A stretch of 64,000 bases of DNA, taken from Adineta ricciae. Lineage: Eukaryota > Rotifera > Eurotatoria > Adinetida > Adinetidae. Position 1 is the first letter of the stretch. Every line of letters starts with the position of its first letter. Where the stretch lies: positions 1 through 64,000 of the forward strand of contig CAJNOJ010000362.1 in assembly GCA_905250025.1 (NCBI GenBank). The letters run 5' to 3'. Below the pieces are notes generated by a model. That model was not told where the DNA came from. It did not search any database and saw nothing but the letters and a program-made list of their open reading frames with translations. Below, one piece after another: positions 22,021 through 33,819 of this stretch. The translations under genes and the position numbers were made by a program.

Positions 22021-22611
22021 CTTTATTTACAGTACCTACATCATCTTCCAGAGGTGTTCTGTGGATCTTGTATGAATTGCGAAACTATCTCTATTAAATT
22101 CACCATCATTTTAAACCTACTTCTGAAAATTTCAAAGCAAAAATATCGTTTTTGTTTCAAAAATCACTAGTCCAATTCTTACGGGCTACCACTATAGGTT
22201 ACTGCGGATGCATTTTTAAGAAAGTGGCGCATACTTTTATTGTGCATCGAATGACATGTGAAATAAAGATGATATGTTTTACTAGAAAAAAACTAGGTAG
22301 ATTTAGAAGTTACACCATTGTGGTAGATAACGAGACTACCCCGTACATTTTCAGAGTGGATATGTAATATGTGATAAAACTCTAGACAGCGTTTATAGAC
22401 TCACGTTTACATCAGAAATTGAAAAATCATGTTGGGAAGATCACAAACATAATCGATAAAGAAGTAGGCATAGTTTTCTGAAGAGTATCGATTTTTGTTA
22501 CTCGGGACATGTCTGCAGTATTTTAAGTATTTCTCTTTGAAGACTTTATCGAATGGAAAAACGTATATTAAAAGAAAAATAAATAAGAGGTACTGTAATT
22601 TTGCATTACCT
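22021..22611 (-). repeat. repeat R, copy 2 (inverted)
   Basis: An inverted copy of 10243-10842: the shared order includes CTTTATTTACAGTACCT at the start, the ACCCCGTACATTTTCAGAGT segment, and GAGGTACTGTAATTTTGCATTAC at the end. It differs from copy 1 by many scattered substitutions, so each copy has a recognisable type (for example TAGACAGCGTTTATAGACTC here against CACAGCGTTTATATACACTC in copy 1). It marks the right edge of the 11-kb interval and the left edge of block B. Confidence 0.8.
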
Positions 22612-24429
22612 ATACCCTACATATGCTTCCGTTGTCAGATATTCATCGATTAATATAACGTTTTTTGCTTTTACGGCTCGTTGAGTAGATATCCACGTGG
22701 GCATATATCCTCTTTATTTTTCATTCTTTGCTTGTGACTTATTTTCACATGGTCAAGTAAAAATATGTCATGTGAAAATAATTGAATGGAAATTTCCGAC
22801 ATTGAAAACAATCTGATGGTCACTTCTGTTCGTTCAAAGTGAAATATTTTCCAGCTCAGTATACTATATCCGTGGTAACATTTAGTTCCTGTTTATAAAA
22901 TAGCGTTTGAATTATATATATATTATGATCAACACGATATTTAATCGAGCTGGTAGAACGAGCGATACGTTCCGCTAGATGATTTTTCTCTTTGTAGAAT
23001 CGTGGAGAAAGATAATTATATACACAAATAGTTTAAACAGCAATAGAAACGAACGTTTATATATGTAAATTCGATAAAGCATTACGCTTCTGCAATTAAA
23101 GCGGACTTACGCAAAAAGCTATTGTAATTCTATTTCTTTGAGACAAACTATAATTAATAGTACTATTTATAAAACATTGAAATCTAAAGGTATATATTTA
23201 TGCAAAAACTGCTTTACTCTAAGAACTCAAGTCTCTTGCTAAAGTATACAATTCGTTGTATAGGATGCATTAACCTTTTGGTCTGATAGTGAATGAAAAT
23301 GAGTATGGACATTAAGTGTGAATATTTAACTACTTCGCGACAAGTCTCTGGTCGTGCCATTCAGTCAAATCCTTAATTTTAGTTTGATTTAATTTCAATG
23401 TGTTATAGGTAACTTCACTATATTACGTATATGGTAACGACCGATAAGAAAACGTTCCGAAATAAAGATTTGCTGACTATTGATTCCATAGAAACAATTT
23501 CTGCCGAGTCGAAGTATTTGAGCTTCGGTCAGTTTTTTTGGAAACGGTCTGCCGGAACAGATTTCGATCAATCAAACAATATTGCCGTAGAACGTATCAA
23601 AATCCGAAGTGTTTGCAAGAGAATCTGATTAAATGGCGGCTTGTTCATTTTCATCGAGCATTACACAATAAGAGCCCGTCTCCATCTTTGTGAGACTGCA
23701 AATTTTATTTCATGCTTCCACTCTCACCATATTTGGTTAAAATCCTAATGACAGTTCAACACACGGTGAATCGACTGCCGTACATATTTACACTATGAAG
23801 TTTGTTTCATATGAATATCTTCTCTTTATAGTGTTAAACCAAGCACTACATAAATAATCACGATTTCGGCTTAAACCGTGGTTTATATAGTTCAAACTAT
23901 TTCTCACTGTATTACACAAGTTTCCGTCATATCAAGGATTTGTGTATCGTGGTGTCAAAGGAAATATGAGCAATCGACACTGCCTGACTCTTATTTCGAA
24001 GTGATTGATGAAACTGGAATTACAAATGAACTCGATATGATTCATATAAGAGAAATTGATGCAGCATATGGCTTCGTTTGAACATGATCTAAAAATATTT
24101 TTGTGATTTTTATACAAAGAAATTATTACTACTCACGATGGATTATTACATAAATCAGATATGGAAAATAGAAGTAAAAACTTTTTTTAATTCGAGAAAT
24201 TGTCCTATGAAATGTATGCCATGTAACTAAACGCTATTTATCGATTCATTTGACATTTTCCTTTCCTACCTAAGGTTTTTTCTTCAACCTAGTTTCCAGT
24301 TGATATTTTGCATCCCAACATAATCTTGTTTGACATTATTCATTTATTACAGTTTCTTCTTCTAATCCCTTATGTCAAAATAATCAACATATCATTTGAC
24401 GAAAAAGCAACGTTCTCGTCACAAGGAAC
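22612..24429. other. noncoding 5' region of block B
   Basis: About 1.8 kb homologous to 44172-45848 and, inverted, to 42039-43715. The small ORFs 23431-23628 and 23878-24081 are not convincing: the first is broken in the other copy, and the second changes many residues between copies. Contains the promoter of the STEAP-like gene. No RNA gene was recognised. Confidence 0.45.
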
Positions 24430-25809
24430 ATGAATAATGACCAATGCATCGGCGTTGTCGGTTCGGGAAATATGGGTCTTGCTATTGCCTATCGTTTATT
24501 CTTAAATGGATTCCGTGTAGTATTAGGAAGCCGTTTTCCATCAAGACGACAAGGCACAAAGTATGAAGTAGGAACCATTGTCGAGTGTATTCGACGTTCG
24601 TCAATTATTTTCGTTGCTGTTCATCCAGAAAATTACCAGGATTGTCTCGTCTCATGCTTGAATAGTGAACCATCATTATTCAATGGAAAAATTCTCATAG
24701 ATCTTTCCAATCAAACATCTGCAAAAACACATCAGCAGAACGATCTATCCAATGCCGAACAACTTCAACAAGCAATACCGAATGCATTTGTTGTCAAAGC
24801 ATTCAATACAGTATCATCATTTGTCATGCAAAGTGAAACAGCAGGTGAACCACACAATATTCTTGTTGCTAGCGATCATTCCGTAGCCAAAGACAAAGTT
24901 ATTGCACTTGCTCGTGAGATGAATTTCGAATCCTTCAACGCTGGTTCACTTCGAGCAGCACGTCGTTTAGAAAACGATACCAAAGCTCTTTTTCCTCATT
25001 GGCGAATACCTATTCTTTTCGCACTGTTCGTTCTATGTATATGGCTTACCTATATTCTCTGCATGTATTACATCAATTACGGCGAAAGTACCTGGGATCA
25101 GCTCTTTCTGACGATGATCAACAAAGCTTTAGGTCCATGTGTTATTACCATGTTAGCTATTGTATATATGCCATCGAATCTTGCGTGCATGTTTCAACTA
25201 GCTTATGGAACACGAGAACGCCGATTTCCTGCATGGTTAGATCGATGGATGTTGAGTAGAAAGTACTTAGGTCTATTGACATTTGCCCTTGCTCTTTGTC
25301 ACGCTCTTTTTACGATTATTCTCTTATCACCTGCTTATATACCTTCATGGTTTCAATCGTCTGAAATTCGAATCATGGATGCTCACAATCGCACTCGGCG
25401 CATCTTTTCGAACAATCTGATGTCGGGAACAGGTGAAATAGCAGCATTGCTAGGTGTTCTAACTGTTCTGTCTATGTCGGTTCTGGCGATCACAAGTATT
25501 CCAGCCATTGGTAATCTACTGAATTGGCGAGAATGGCGTTTTATACAATCCAAACTTGGGACGACGACATTGTTACTTGCCATTGGACATGTTATTGCCG
25601 TAGGAATACCATTTTGGTTTCCATTGAACGCTGTCAAAGCATTCTCCAATCTTTCTTCGTTATGTTTATATTTGCCAGTGTTGACTATTTTACTCAAGTT
25701 TATTTTCTGGTTACCCTGCTTCAGTCGTCCACTCTATCGTATTCGTCGTGGACAAGACACACGACAATCTAACAAATCGAAAATATTACTAAAAACAACT
25801 TCATTTTAA
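24430..25809 (+). CDS. STEAP-like metalloreductase (copy B)
   Basis: A single exon of 459 residues. The N-terminal about 190 residues form a Rossmann F420/NADP-oxidoreductase-like domain: IGVVGSGNMGLAIAYRLF at residues 7-24, then VVLGSR and FVVKAFNTVSS. The C-terminal half is a six-helix ferric-reductase-type membrane domain, with candidate haem-ligand histidines in LALCHALFTII and LAIGHVIAVGIPFWF. This is the STEAP arrangement: cytosolic NAD(P)H oxidation feeding electrons through FAD and haem to reduce Fe(III) or Cu(II) at the outer face. The start at 24430 (MNNDQ) sits directly before the dinucleotide-binding motif, as in the family. The B' copy is at 45849-47228, and a 5' fragment is at 41617-42038. 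Confidence 0.9.
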   Translation: MNNDQCIGVVGSGNMGLAIAYRLFLNGFRVVLGSRFPSRRQGTKYEVGTIVECIRRSSIIFVAVHPENYQDCLVSCLNSEPSLFNGKILIDLSNQTSAKTHQQNDLSNAEQLQQAIPNAFVVKAFNTVSSFVMQSETAGEPHNILVASDHSVAKDKVIALAREMNFESFNAGSLRAARRLENDTKALFPHWRIPILFALFVLCIWLTYILCMYYINYGESTWDQLFLTMINKALGPCVITMLAIVYMPSNLACMFQLAYGTRERRFPAWLDRWMLSRKYLGLLTFALALCHALFTIILLSPAYIPSWFQSSEIRIMDAHNRTRRIFSNNLMSGTGEIAALLGVLTVLSMSVLAITSIPAIGNLLNWREWRFIQSKLGTTTLLLAIGHVIAVGIPFWFPLNAVKAFSNLSSLCLYLPVLTILLKFIFWLPCFSRPLYRIRRGQDTRQSNKSKILLKTTSF

Positions 25810-25932
25810 GTCTCTACTCATAAATAGAACAATCTTGTTGCCTTTTCCGGACTTTTTATTTTCAAATAAACAACGATACATTTTGTAGAACTAATGAAGA
25901 GTCAGCTGGTTTAAACGAATGAAACGGATGTT

Positions 25933-26160
25933 CTAATGATGGCAGTAATAATAATCATCGTCTTCGGCCATACAACACGAGTGGCAACCAGATCGTCCGC
26001 ATTCGTCTGCACTCGTGTATTGACGACTTATATGATGGTAACCTTGACCGCATGACAAAATACCACGTTTGTCGATTGAATAGTTCTCGTTGACAGGACT
26101 TGACTGAACGAAATAACTGAAAATTAAGCTTAAGCAGACGAAGAATACAACTTTTTGCAT
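25933..26160 (-). CDS. small secreted Cys-rich peptide precursor (copy B)
   Basis: 75 residues from ATG 26160 (an in-frame ATG nine codons upstream also exists). The N-terminal signal peptide is KVVFFVCLSLIFSYFVQS. A short propeptide with a dibasic KR site (SIDKR) precedes a mature segment of about 43 residues with six cysteines (pattern C-x17-C-x4-C-x2-CC-x8-C) and an Asp/Tyr-rich tail DDDYYYC. Such precursors can be neuropeptides, antimicrobial peptides or other secreted effectors; the sequence does not decide. The B' copy (47351-47578) keeps all six cysteines and the KR site while five other residues change. It sits convergent with the upstream reductase gene. Confidence 0.65.
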   Translation of the reverse strand: MQKVVFFVCLSLIFSYFVQSSPVNENYSIDKRGILSCGQGYHHISRQYTSADECGRSGCHSCCMAEDDDYYYCHH

Positions 26161-26187
26161 TTTGGTGGATAGACGAATAAATATCAA

Positions 26188-26484
26188 TTGTGCGCGAGAA
26201 ACAAACTTTCCTTCGTATTTATAGCGATATATTTCTCTGTTCCGTCAGGGTAGAAGGTCAAAAAGTTCATCTCGTAAAACAAAATGTGAAGAGAGGAAGA
26301 GAGAAAAAATGTTGGAACACGTCAACGATAGAGTTGCCATATGTTTGTTTACTCGATTGATTTTATTCATCATGACAAGGTCAGAGTGAATGGCCTGTAA
26401 TGAACTTTCTGATGCTAAATTTATTCTCTGAACAATTCACTGAGACAAATTAAAGTGCAGTAATATCTACGTTCGCACCCTTGA
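26188..26484. other. intergenic spacer
   Basis: Promoter side of the Cys-rich peptide gene and 3' flank of the DUF3431-like gene. Conserved in B' at 47579-47896. No other feature was seen. Confidence 0.35.
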
Positions 26485-27345
26485 TTAATCGTAAGAACCA
26501 GGTTTTATTCCTGTAACGTATGCACCACACAGCGATCCAAAGCAAGACGAACGAAATATGTGACAAAGATCAGTATTTGTTTTGGCTCGTGGTAGCGGTA
26601 CGACCGCTGGTCCAAATCCGAGAATAATATGCCAAAGAATTTCCATTGCGCTACCAAATGTCCTCAAAAGATTCGTTCCTAGAATTTCTCGATCAAGAGG
26701 AGTCGTACAATACGGTTGAAGACTGGCATTATACACTGCAGACCACTGTTCATATGTGTAGTGAAGAATACGTTCCTTTCTCACATAGAATTGCGCACAA
26801 CATAAGATAGAGAAAATGCTCATATCTTTCGGAACTACTTTTTTCGGATTCAATTGTAATTCTCCATCGAAACCGAACAAACTCAACAAGTATACACCAC
26901 ATTTGTACATCACTGTGATATTGTCCACAGGATCGATTTTCCCGGCTACCCAAGGTCGATCTTGAAACCAAACGTTATTCACACTTGTATAGTAAACATC
27001 ATCGCGAACGCATTGTGCTGCTTCAATTGGATAGAGCCCGTGTCTTTCCGGTCGTCCATGAATGAATAGCATACGGTCGGGTAGATCATAATAAAAGTCG
27101 TAAATGAACTTGAGATAAACGCCAGCTTCTTCATGTACGTTCTTACAGTAGGGCCAATTGAAAGGTGCTTTCGATTCCGGATCTGCTCGTTGATAAAGAT
27201 ATATGTCGTACGGTCGTGACGAACTTGTATTGAACATATCTAATCCAATTTTTAACCAATTAGGCCAAGTCGAAGGTTTATACCAATCGATTTCTTGGTA
27301 GATTGCAGGAATGATCACAAGACGATCCTTTCGCCATCTACTCAC
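26485..27345 (-). CDS. DUF3431-like protein (copy B)
   Basis: 286 residues from the first in-frame ATG. The pattern (VIIPAIYQE.DW at the N-terminus, PYDIYLYQR, HEEAGVYLKFIYDFYYDLPD, then MLFIHGRPERHG) fits the DUF3431 family of eukaryotic Golgi- or membrane-associated, glycosyltransferase-like proteins of unknown activity. The reading frame stays open upstream of the ATG to about 27475 and encodes a single hydrophobic helix (LFCLLTAVILLLILSNN), a likely type II signal anchor. No ATG begins that segment, so the true start is probably in an upstream exon I could not place. Two conserved CC pairs lie in the C-terminal half. The B' copy at 47897-48730 differs at four residues. Confidence 0.7.
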   Translation of the reverse strand: MSRWRKDRLVIIPAIYQEIDWYKPSTWPNWLKIGLDMFNTSSSRPYDIYLYQRADPESKAPFNWPYCKNVHEEAGVYLKFIYDFYYDLPDRMLFIHGRPERHGLYPIEAAQCVRDDVYYTSVNNVWFQDRPWVAGKIDPVDNITVMYKCGVYLLSLFGFDGELQLNPKKVVPKDMSIFSILCCAQFYVRKERILHYTYEQWSAVYNASLQPYCTTPLDREILGTNLLRTFGSAMEILWHIILGFGPAVVPLPRAKTNTDLCHIFRSSCFGSLCGAYVTGIKPGSYD

Positions 27346-27479
27346 TTTGGAAGTCGAATTTGCACGAAGTTTAGAAGATAGAAGATCGTTATTACTCAGA
27401 ATCAGAAGAAGAATAACTGCAGTGAGTAAACAGAAAAGTGTTCGTAGAATAACTGAACTAAATGGAAGATCAATTGAAC

Positions 27480-27910
27480 ATAAAGAGAAGGCAGATTGTG
27501 AATGTATACGAACCGATATTTGAAATTAATCATTGCTTCAGAGATGAAAAACAGTTTAAAATTTTCTCTTTTCGTTACTTTCACTGCCGATGAAAACGAA
27601 AAGCAAACATTACCATGTTCGAATAATAAACGAAAGAAAACACAAATATTTAGGCAACATTTTCTTTCATATTTATTTAAAAAAAAAGCTTTCACTTCAC
27701 ATTTGATCAAATATAATGACAACAGGAAAAACACCCATTAACAAATGTTCAAAAATGCACATAATCTAACAAAAAAATATATTTGCAAAAATTTAAAACG
27801 CCTCTGAAAAAGCTCATATAAAATCGTTACAACGCATTTTTTTTTCTTGGATTACAGTTTCAAACAAAATGATGCAAATGTCTATAAAGTTTTAAGATCT
27901 ATTCAACATC
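27480..27910. other. noncoding stretch upstream of the membrane gene
   Basis: AT-rich and homologous to 48890-49318. It may contain the missing first exon of the DUF3431-like gene on the minus strand and the promoter of the plus-strand membrane gene. Overlapping ORFs on both strands are not conserved in B'. Confidence 0.35.
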
Positions 27911-30159
27911 ATGAATCTAAAAGCTGTTTTTAAATGGTTTTATGAAAAAATAACTAATTACAATCTTTTTATGTTGGACGAATATGGTTATAACGATAGC
28001 GATACAATTAAAGATCCTATCTTAGTTCTTACACAAGAAAAATACAAAACTAGATTGTGTGTTATCCTTCTCGCAGGTAAAATCTATCCTCTTTGATCCG
28101 AATAGGTCTGAACTAGAAAATAAACTTGCTCATGGTACATGTGTTTTATTTTAGTATGTCTTTATGTGCTGTTCTACGGAAATTTAACAAAACTGGACCC
28201 TAAAACAGTTGTTATTTCCAATATAACCCCGGATAGCTTTGGACAATTATATTTAAAATATAATCACACACTTTCATGTCCATGTTCAACAACTACCATA
28301 CCGTATTGGAATTTTGTTCTCCAGAGTGTTACAATGCATCCTGTTTGTTCGAGTGTTTTTGTTAGCAAAGAATGGATCGAAGGATTATATTTGACGAAAG
28401 CAAGTTTTTATAATTCATGGGATTTTCGAAAATTGGCTTATTCACAGGTTAGTCATTGATTCGTTTTTTTTAATACAAAAAAAAACAAGAAAACAATTCA
28501 TTATGAACATTTAGTTTGAACTTCTCTCTCGCTTATGTTCACTTTCTGACGAGATTGTTTTTCAACTTCAAACTGATGTTAACAATACTCAACTTGTTAC
28601 GATTAATCTTCTTTCCATAGAACAAATTCAAATGGAAATAAATAACACGATTGAATTTCAGAGAAGGAATGCTTTTGGTCAAATCGTATCATTTTTGAAC
28701 TTTTGGCAAACAACAATTCAAAGAAACTATTTAGCTTCAGCTCTCGGCACAAATTGGTTTGTGTTTACTGAGTATGGTTCAGATTATCCTACTATATGGG
28801 GATTTCCAGCACCATACCCTTCGGAAAATGAATCCTATATCAAATGTGACTACAATTATCCAGTGATACCAGCTTTTCTTCCTCCACGATCAGATGATTC
28901 TAAAGATTTTGAAATCAATTTTAATCCGATACCGAATTCTACAATTGTGAAAGGTTTTTCGATAACATGTACACCTCTTGATGCACTCCTTGGAAGTACA
29001 TTGGATTGTTTATATGATACCGAATGTATTCAACTATTAGTTAACTATTTTCCAAATCTCACTCAGGTTTTTAAAACTTTTTCATAATGTTTTCAAAATA
29101 TTCACTTTCTTGTTTAGACGAACATTAATTGGACTAATTCAACTTTAACTTTTCAACATGACAATCATTCTGTATTACATTATTTCGAAAATCTCTTTAT
29201 AAAAACCTGGTTACCAAGTATGAATTATGCTTCATACTTCAATCAATGCTCTCCATCAATGTGCACATATACAACAACAGACAACAGAAGTTTATCTTAT
29301 ACAATCACACTTTTCATTAGTTTGTATGGTGGTCTTATCATCATACTTCGTTCAGTTGCATTCTATTCAATTGATATTTTATTCAAATGTACACATCGTC
29401 AAAATAATTCAAATGAAAATCCGAGTAAATTGACTTTTTATTTTCATTGGAAAAACTATTGATATCTTCTGAATGTTGGAATTCTTTATAGGACATCGAA
29501 ATAGAAATACGTTTATAGCATTTACATCAATCAAAGAAATGAATTTCTTCAAGAATATTAATGATCGAACAGCAAAGGGCATTACACAACAAAAAATCAT
29601 TACCCGTGTCTATTTAATTTTATTATTAAGTATATATTACATCTTTTTTGACGTTTATCACTTTGAAATATGTTGATTTTCTTAGTATCAATGTGTACGA
29701 TTTGTCTTTATACATCATTGAACAATGAAAATGTAACGACAATTCAATCAAAACCTTCGTTAACAACTTATCATTCATTAGATAGTCAATACTCACCAAT
29801 TCTTCAATGTCCATGTGCAAATAAAGCAATGCCATATCGAACATTTCTCTCATTGTCTCCAATTTTTCATCAAATATGTTTAAGTAGTTTCGTTACCAAT
29901 GAATGGATCATTCAAATGATGTCTAGTGCAGAAGACAGCATTCCTTATGATTGGCGTCATGGAGCATTTAAATACTTTCAAATCTTATCTGATCTTTGTC
30001 AGGTAGCAAATAGAACGAGTAATGTAGCAATTGACAAATTTCTTGCACAATTCTTCATTGCTTCTTCTGTGATGAATCAAAATGATTTCGAGAAACAATT
30101 AGATGCATATGTCAAACAAGTCTATCAATCGACAATCTATACATTTGATTTAATGAAAG
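27911..30159 (+). CDS. multi-module membrane protein (copy B), cut by LTR element
   Basis: Exons 27911-28076, 28155-28447, 28515-29066, 29118-29424, 29492-29629 and 29686-30159; all joins keep frame. I do not recognise a named family. The protein is built of repeated modules: a membrane helix (VCLYVLFYGN), an N-glycosylation-rich ectodomain with LSCPCSTTTIPY, a VCSSVFVSKEWIEGL segment, TPLDALLGSTLDCLYDTECI, then YFNQCSPSMCTYTTT and a second helix (FISLYGGLIIILRS). Module 2 starts in exon 5-6 with the same order (LQCPCANKAMPY, then ICLSSFVTNEWI). The frame is interrupted at 30160 by an LTR. The B' copy (49319-51442 and probably 56461-59868) shows that the intact gene continues into more modules and FG-GAP repeats. 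Confidence 0.7.
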
Positions 30160-30352
30160 TGTTAGCGCCTCCTCCCTTGTTCTCGTGTCTCTCTCTCTAT
30201 CGCTCTCGTTTTCTCGCTATATAACCCTGGTGTGTGTGTTTTCTTGTGGAGAATAAACATCGCTCTCACGAAAGAGAGCAGCTCTAACATATTGGTGCCG
30301 TGACCCACTCTTCTTTTACTTTTTCTCATCGAAAAGAAGGGATAATTACTGG
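30160..30352 (+). mobile_element. 5' LTR and primer-binding site of an LTR retrotransposon
   Basis: An LTR of 130 bp at 30160-30289. It begins TGTTAG and ends CTAACA (perfect short inverted ends), with a TATA-like CTATATAA (about 30218) and AATAAA (30252). It is followed after two bases by TGGTGCCGTGACCC (about 30292), a typical primer-binding-site position and TGG start. The element lies inside exon 6 of the membrane gene. The remainder is lost in the join at 30353, so class and target-site duplication cannot be determined. Its LTR and primer site differ from those of the gypsy element at 51.4-56.5 kb. Confidence 0.75.
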
Positions 30353-30353
30353 N

Positions 30354-30848
30354 TCGAAATCACCTTAATGAAATTCGATGCGCATGAATTGAGTGGTGCA
30401 GCAGCATTCCTTGGTCCATTCTGTTTTAGTTTATTTATTCTGATCGTTGTATTTGTCTGTATGAGTATGTTTTTGACAATTATCAATAACAATTTTCGAG
30501 TGGTGCGAGATATGGGTAAAGAACAGGCAAGACATGACCAATATATCGTTTCATTCATGTTTGACAAGTTTCAACGATGGATTGGTGAGCGCATAGGATG
30601 AAATTTTCATGATTTCATGAGGATTTTATTTTTCCATTGCAGGTGTGGGTAGCTCGACTGAATTGTATCAAATAGAAGCGCGAGATGAAGAAATGAGATC
30701 GAAATACCATGATCCAATCGATCGTTTTCCTGACAAGATGGATGAATTATTGGATGCATTGAATCGAGTATGTCGATGTGAATGAACGTGATAGTATGAC
30801 TGCATGCTGTGTTTATAGGTATTTATGAATCAACAACCTGATGGGTAA
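30354..30848 (+). pseudogene. polycystin-like channel, C-terminal fragment (copy A')
   Basis: Begins at the join. The first exon reads TLMKFDAHELSGAAAFLGPF, a membrane helix (FCFSLFILIVVFVCMSMFL), then TIINNNFRVVRDMGKEQARH, the last transmembrane segment and start of the cytosolic tail of polycystin-family channels. An intron (about 30588-30643) leads to GVGSSTELYQIEARDEE, then a further intron and a short last exon ending in TAA at 30846-30848. This part is intact, unlike copy A, but the 5' portion of the gene is absent because of the gap, so function cannot be judged. Confidence 0.7.
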
Positions 30849-31047
30849 ATGAACCAGTTGATGTTGTGAATGTGATTATCGATATACATATGTTAATCCT
30901 TCTAAATTGCTTACTGTATGTTCTTTTTCAGTGACTGTCATACAATTATTTCCTTATATTCAAATAAAACGTGACATGACATTTTTGAATGACTTTCACG
31001 AGGAATAGTTTATTCATGATTAAAAAAGTAATCGAAATCGAAAATGT

Positions 31048-33079
31048 TTATTGACGATTTTGAATGTGATTGAGTATTTTAAGCGCCGGACCAATTTTAA
31101 AACCCATTTCTTTCACTAGAATGTCGCGTGTTAAAAGAACAAGCGCCTTGCCGTCGATTTTCTAAATAAAAGAATTTATGTAAGTGAGTTCAATAGAATA
31201 CGAATACAAACCTCTCGAAGAAAACGACATGCAATCCCATCAAATGATGGATCGATGTCTATGATAAACCTGGCGACATCATCTACTGTAAATTGCTCAA
31301 GACGGCGATCGTCTAAGCAAGAAAGTGATTCATATAGACCTAATGGACACTTCACTTACTCATTGATGGTATTTCACTATCTATTTTATATTTTATATTT
31401 TCGCAAAACATACGTTCAATTTCATCTCGGGATAAGTTCGCGTGATTACTATTAAAGTCCAATTGATTTTGATTTCCAGAGACTTTATCCACAGCTGATA
31501 CAACCAACAGACCACCGCCGTTAATATCAAATGTTACTTCTATTTGTGGTTCACCACGAGGTGCTGGCGGGATATCCGAAAGTTGAAAACTTCCAAGAAA
31601 ACGATTATCTTTGGCCATAGGATGTTCACCTTCGAAAACTTTCACATCAAATGTCATTTGATTGTCTTCAGTTGTTGAAAACTGTTGTGTTGATTTTGTT
31701 GGAATTGTTGTGCAGCGTCTAACCATTATTTCCATCAGACCGTTAGCTGTTTCAATACCCTACGATAGACAGAAGTAAAGATTCTTGAAACACCACACCT
31801 CGGTTTCAATTGAAACTAACCAATGGATGTGGTGCAACGTCCAGTACTAATGAATTCTGGATTTTTTCTGATTCATTGCTCGTCAGAATAGCGGCTTCTA
31901 TAGCAGCACCACAAACAACAGCTTCATTCGGATTAACTGATTGATTGAGTTGCTTTCCATTAAAAAAGTCGCTGAGTAGTTTTTGAATTCTCGGTATTTG
32001 CGTTGAAGCACCAACGAGAACTATTTCGTGAATTTGTACTTTGTCCACTTTGGCATCATACAACGCTTTCTCAACTGTTACAAGTGTTGAACGAAATAGA
32101 TCAGCATTAATTTCTTCGAAACGAGTGCGAGATACATTTATACTGAAATCGATGTCGTTATACAGAGCATCGATTTCAATGGAAGCCATTGCAAAAGTTG
32201 ATAACGTACGCTAAACGAAAAGTTAAGAACAAGACGATAATGAAAAAACGTCAACTCAGATGCACTTACTTTAGCATTTTCACAAGCTAATCGTAAACGA
32301 TTGAGGGCACGCTTGTCATTTGATACATCGACATTATTTTTTATGCGAAACTCTTCAATACAAAGTCTCATGATTCGATCTGTGAAATCTTCTCCACCTA
32401 AATGAGAATCACCTGCTACCGATTTCACCTCAATAAATCCACAGTTAGGAGTAAAGATTGATACATTTAATGCGCCACCGCCGAGATCGAAAACAAGAAT
32501 ATTCTTTTCATCAGACTCTGTGTTGTAGGAATTGTATGCCAGAGCAGCAGCTGATGTTTCATGCATGACACGTAATACATTAAGACCAGCGATAATTCCA
32601 GCATCTCGAGTTGCACGCCGTTGAGTATCAGTGAAAGATACCGGAACGGTAAGAACAGCTTGAGAAATTTTCCTTCCAAGATATTTCTCTGCATTTTCTT
32701 TCATTTTTCTGAGTATCATTGAGGAAATCTCTTCGGGTGAAAATATTTTGATTTCATTTTGGAATCGCACCTGTATTTTTAATCTATCTTCATATTTAAC
32801 AATGTCGAATGGCCAAGCTTTTTTGTAAGCATCTATACTTGGGTCATTAAATTCCCTTCCTATTAATCGTTTGACATAGAAAATCGTATTTTTCGGCTCA
32901 ATCCATGATAGAGTTTTGACTGCATCACTAACTATACATCCATTGTCAGTGAATGCAACGCATGAGGATGTTGATCGACGTCCATTTTCATCCGGAATAA
33001 TTTTCACTTGATCATTTTCGTAGATGGCAACGCGCGAATGCACGGTTCCTAAGTCTATACCAATTGCTACTTCGGCCAT
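31048..33079 (-). CDS. Hsp70-like protein with C-terminal SAM domain (copy A')
   Basis: Same five-exon structure as copy A: 33079-32270, 32210-31821, 31759-31360, 31312-31212 and 31161-31048. All splice sites are conserved, and about 604 residues are encoded. Only eight of the first 270 residues differ from copy A, and the ATPase motifs (DLGT, DLGGG, GAST) are unchanged. The SAM part is kept, with a few substitutions (for example [10 protein letters not shown] where copy A has [10 protein letters not shown]). Selection on both copies is implied. Function is inferred as for copy A: a chaperone-like ATPase with a protein-interaction SAM tail replacing most of the lid. Confidence 0.85.
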
Positions 33080-33819
33080 ACCCGTTCTCTTCTCTAAAAA
33101 AAAAGATCTCCGAAAGACAAATAACATTCCACCATTCTAATGGAGAGAAAAAAAGAACGTGTTTTACACGAACGCACACATACATCCCCAGGTAAGAAAA
33201 ATATTTCTCGACTATGTTTACCACTATTGGTGAAATAAATACTCGTGGAATCATTTCTTCAAATGTAACTATAGTATCAATGAAAGAGAGAGAGAGAGAG
33301 ATTTATCAAATTTCAGAAATAAGTGACGATGAGCTGCTCACAGATGAATCTATACAGAAAACACACCATGGATATCGAGACACTACGTTTAAGATATGTG
33401 AATACAGGTTGTAAAATCTTACATTCAAAAACTTCTTCTATACCTTTCAGATTACTATACGTATATAAATGGTAGAAACAACAAATCGATCTTTTTTCTC
33501 TTCATTCTTTTCAACTGCAAAATGTTTATAACCTAGAATGCGATAAACTCAAAACATACATGCAAAGACTATAAAACAAATCACAACGGAGTAAATCACT
33601 ATGACCAAAGTCATATCGGATTGATATTCCTCACAGAAAATATTCTTAGAATGTCGAAAGATGTCACCCATTAACATGAATATTTCAAATCATTCTTGTC
33701 ATCCTCTGCCATGATGTTCCTTCAGTCTTCTATCGATCGTTGACATCTTTGTATAAAAATATATTTTCTTGTTGTGAACCAACGAACTCGAATCGTACTG
33801 TTTCTGTCATCTGTAACCA

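Larger units (their letters stand above)
22391..30159. repeat. segmental duplication, copy B
   Basis: Collinear with 43944-51442. It contains the STEAP-like gene, the Cys-rich peptide, the DUF3431-like gene and the multi-module membrane gene, in the same order and orientation. Coding parts differ by few substitutions (7 of 459 residues in the reductase, 4 of 277 in the DUF3431-like protein). The upstream noncoding 2 kb differs more, with indels such as extra sequence around 23270-23400. Confidence 0.9.

Noticed and set aside
23878..24081. A 67-aa ORF, also at 45300-45503 and mirrored at 42384-42587
   Set aside because: It stays open in all copies, but many residues change between B and B' and no domain or signal is seen; two of the three copies are palindrome arms and not independent evidence.
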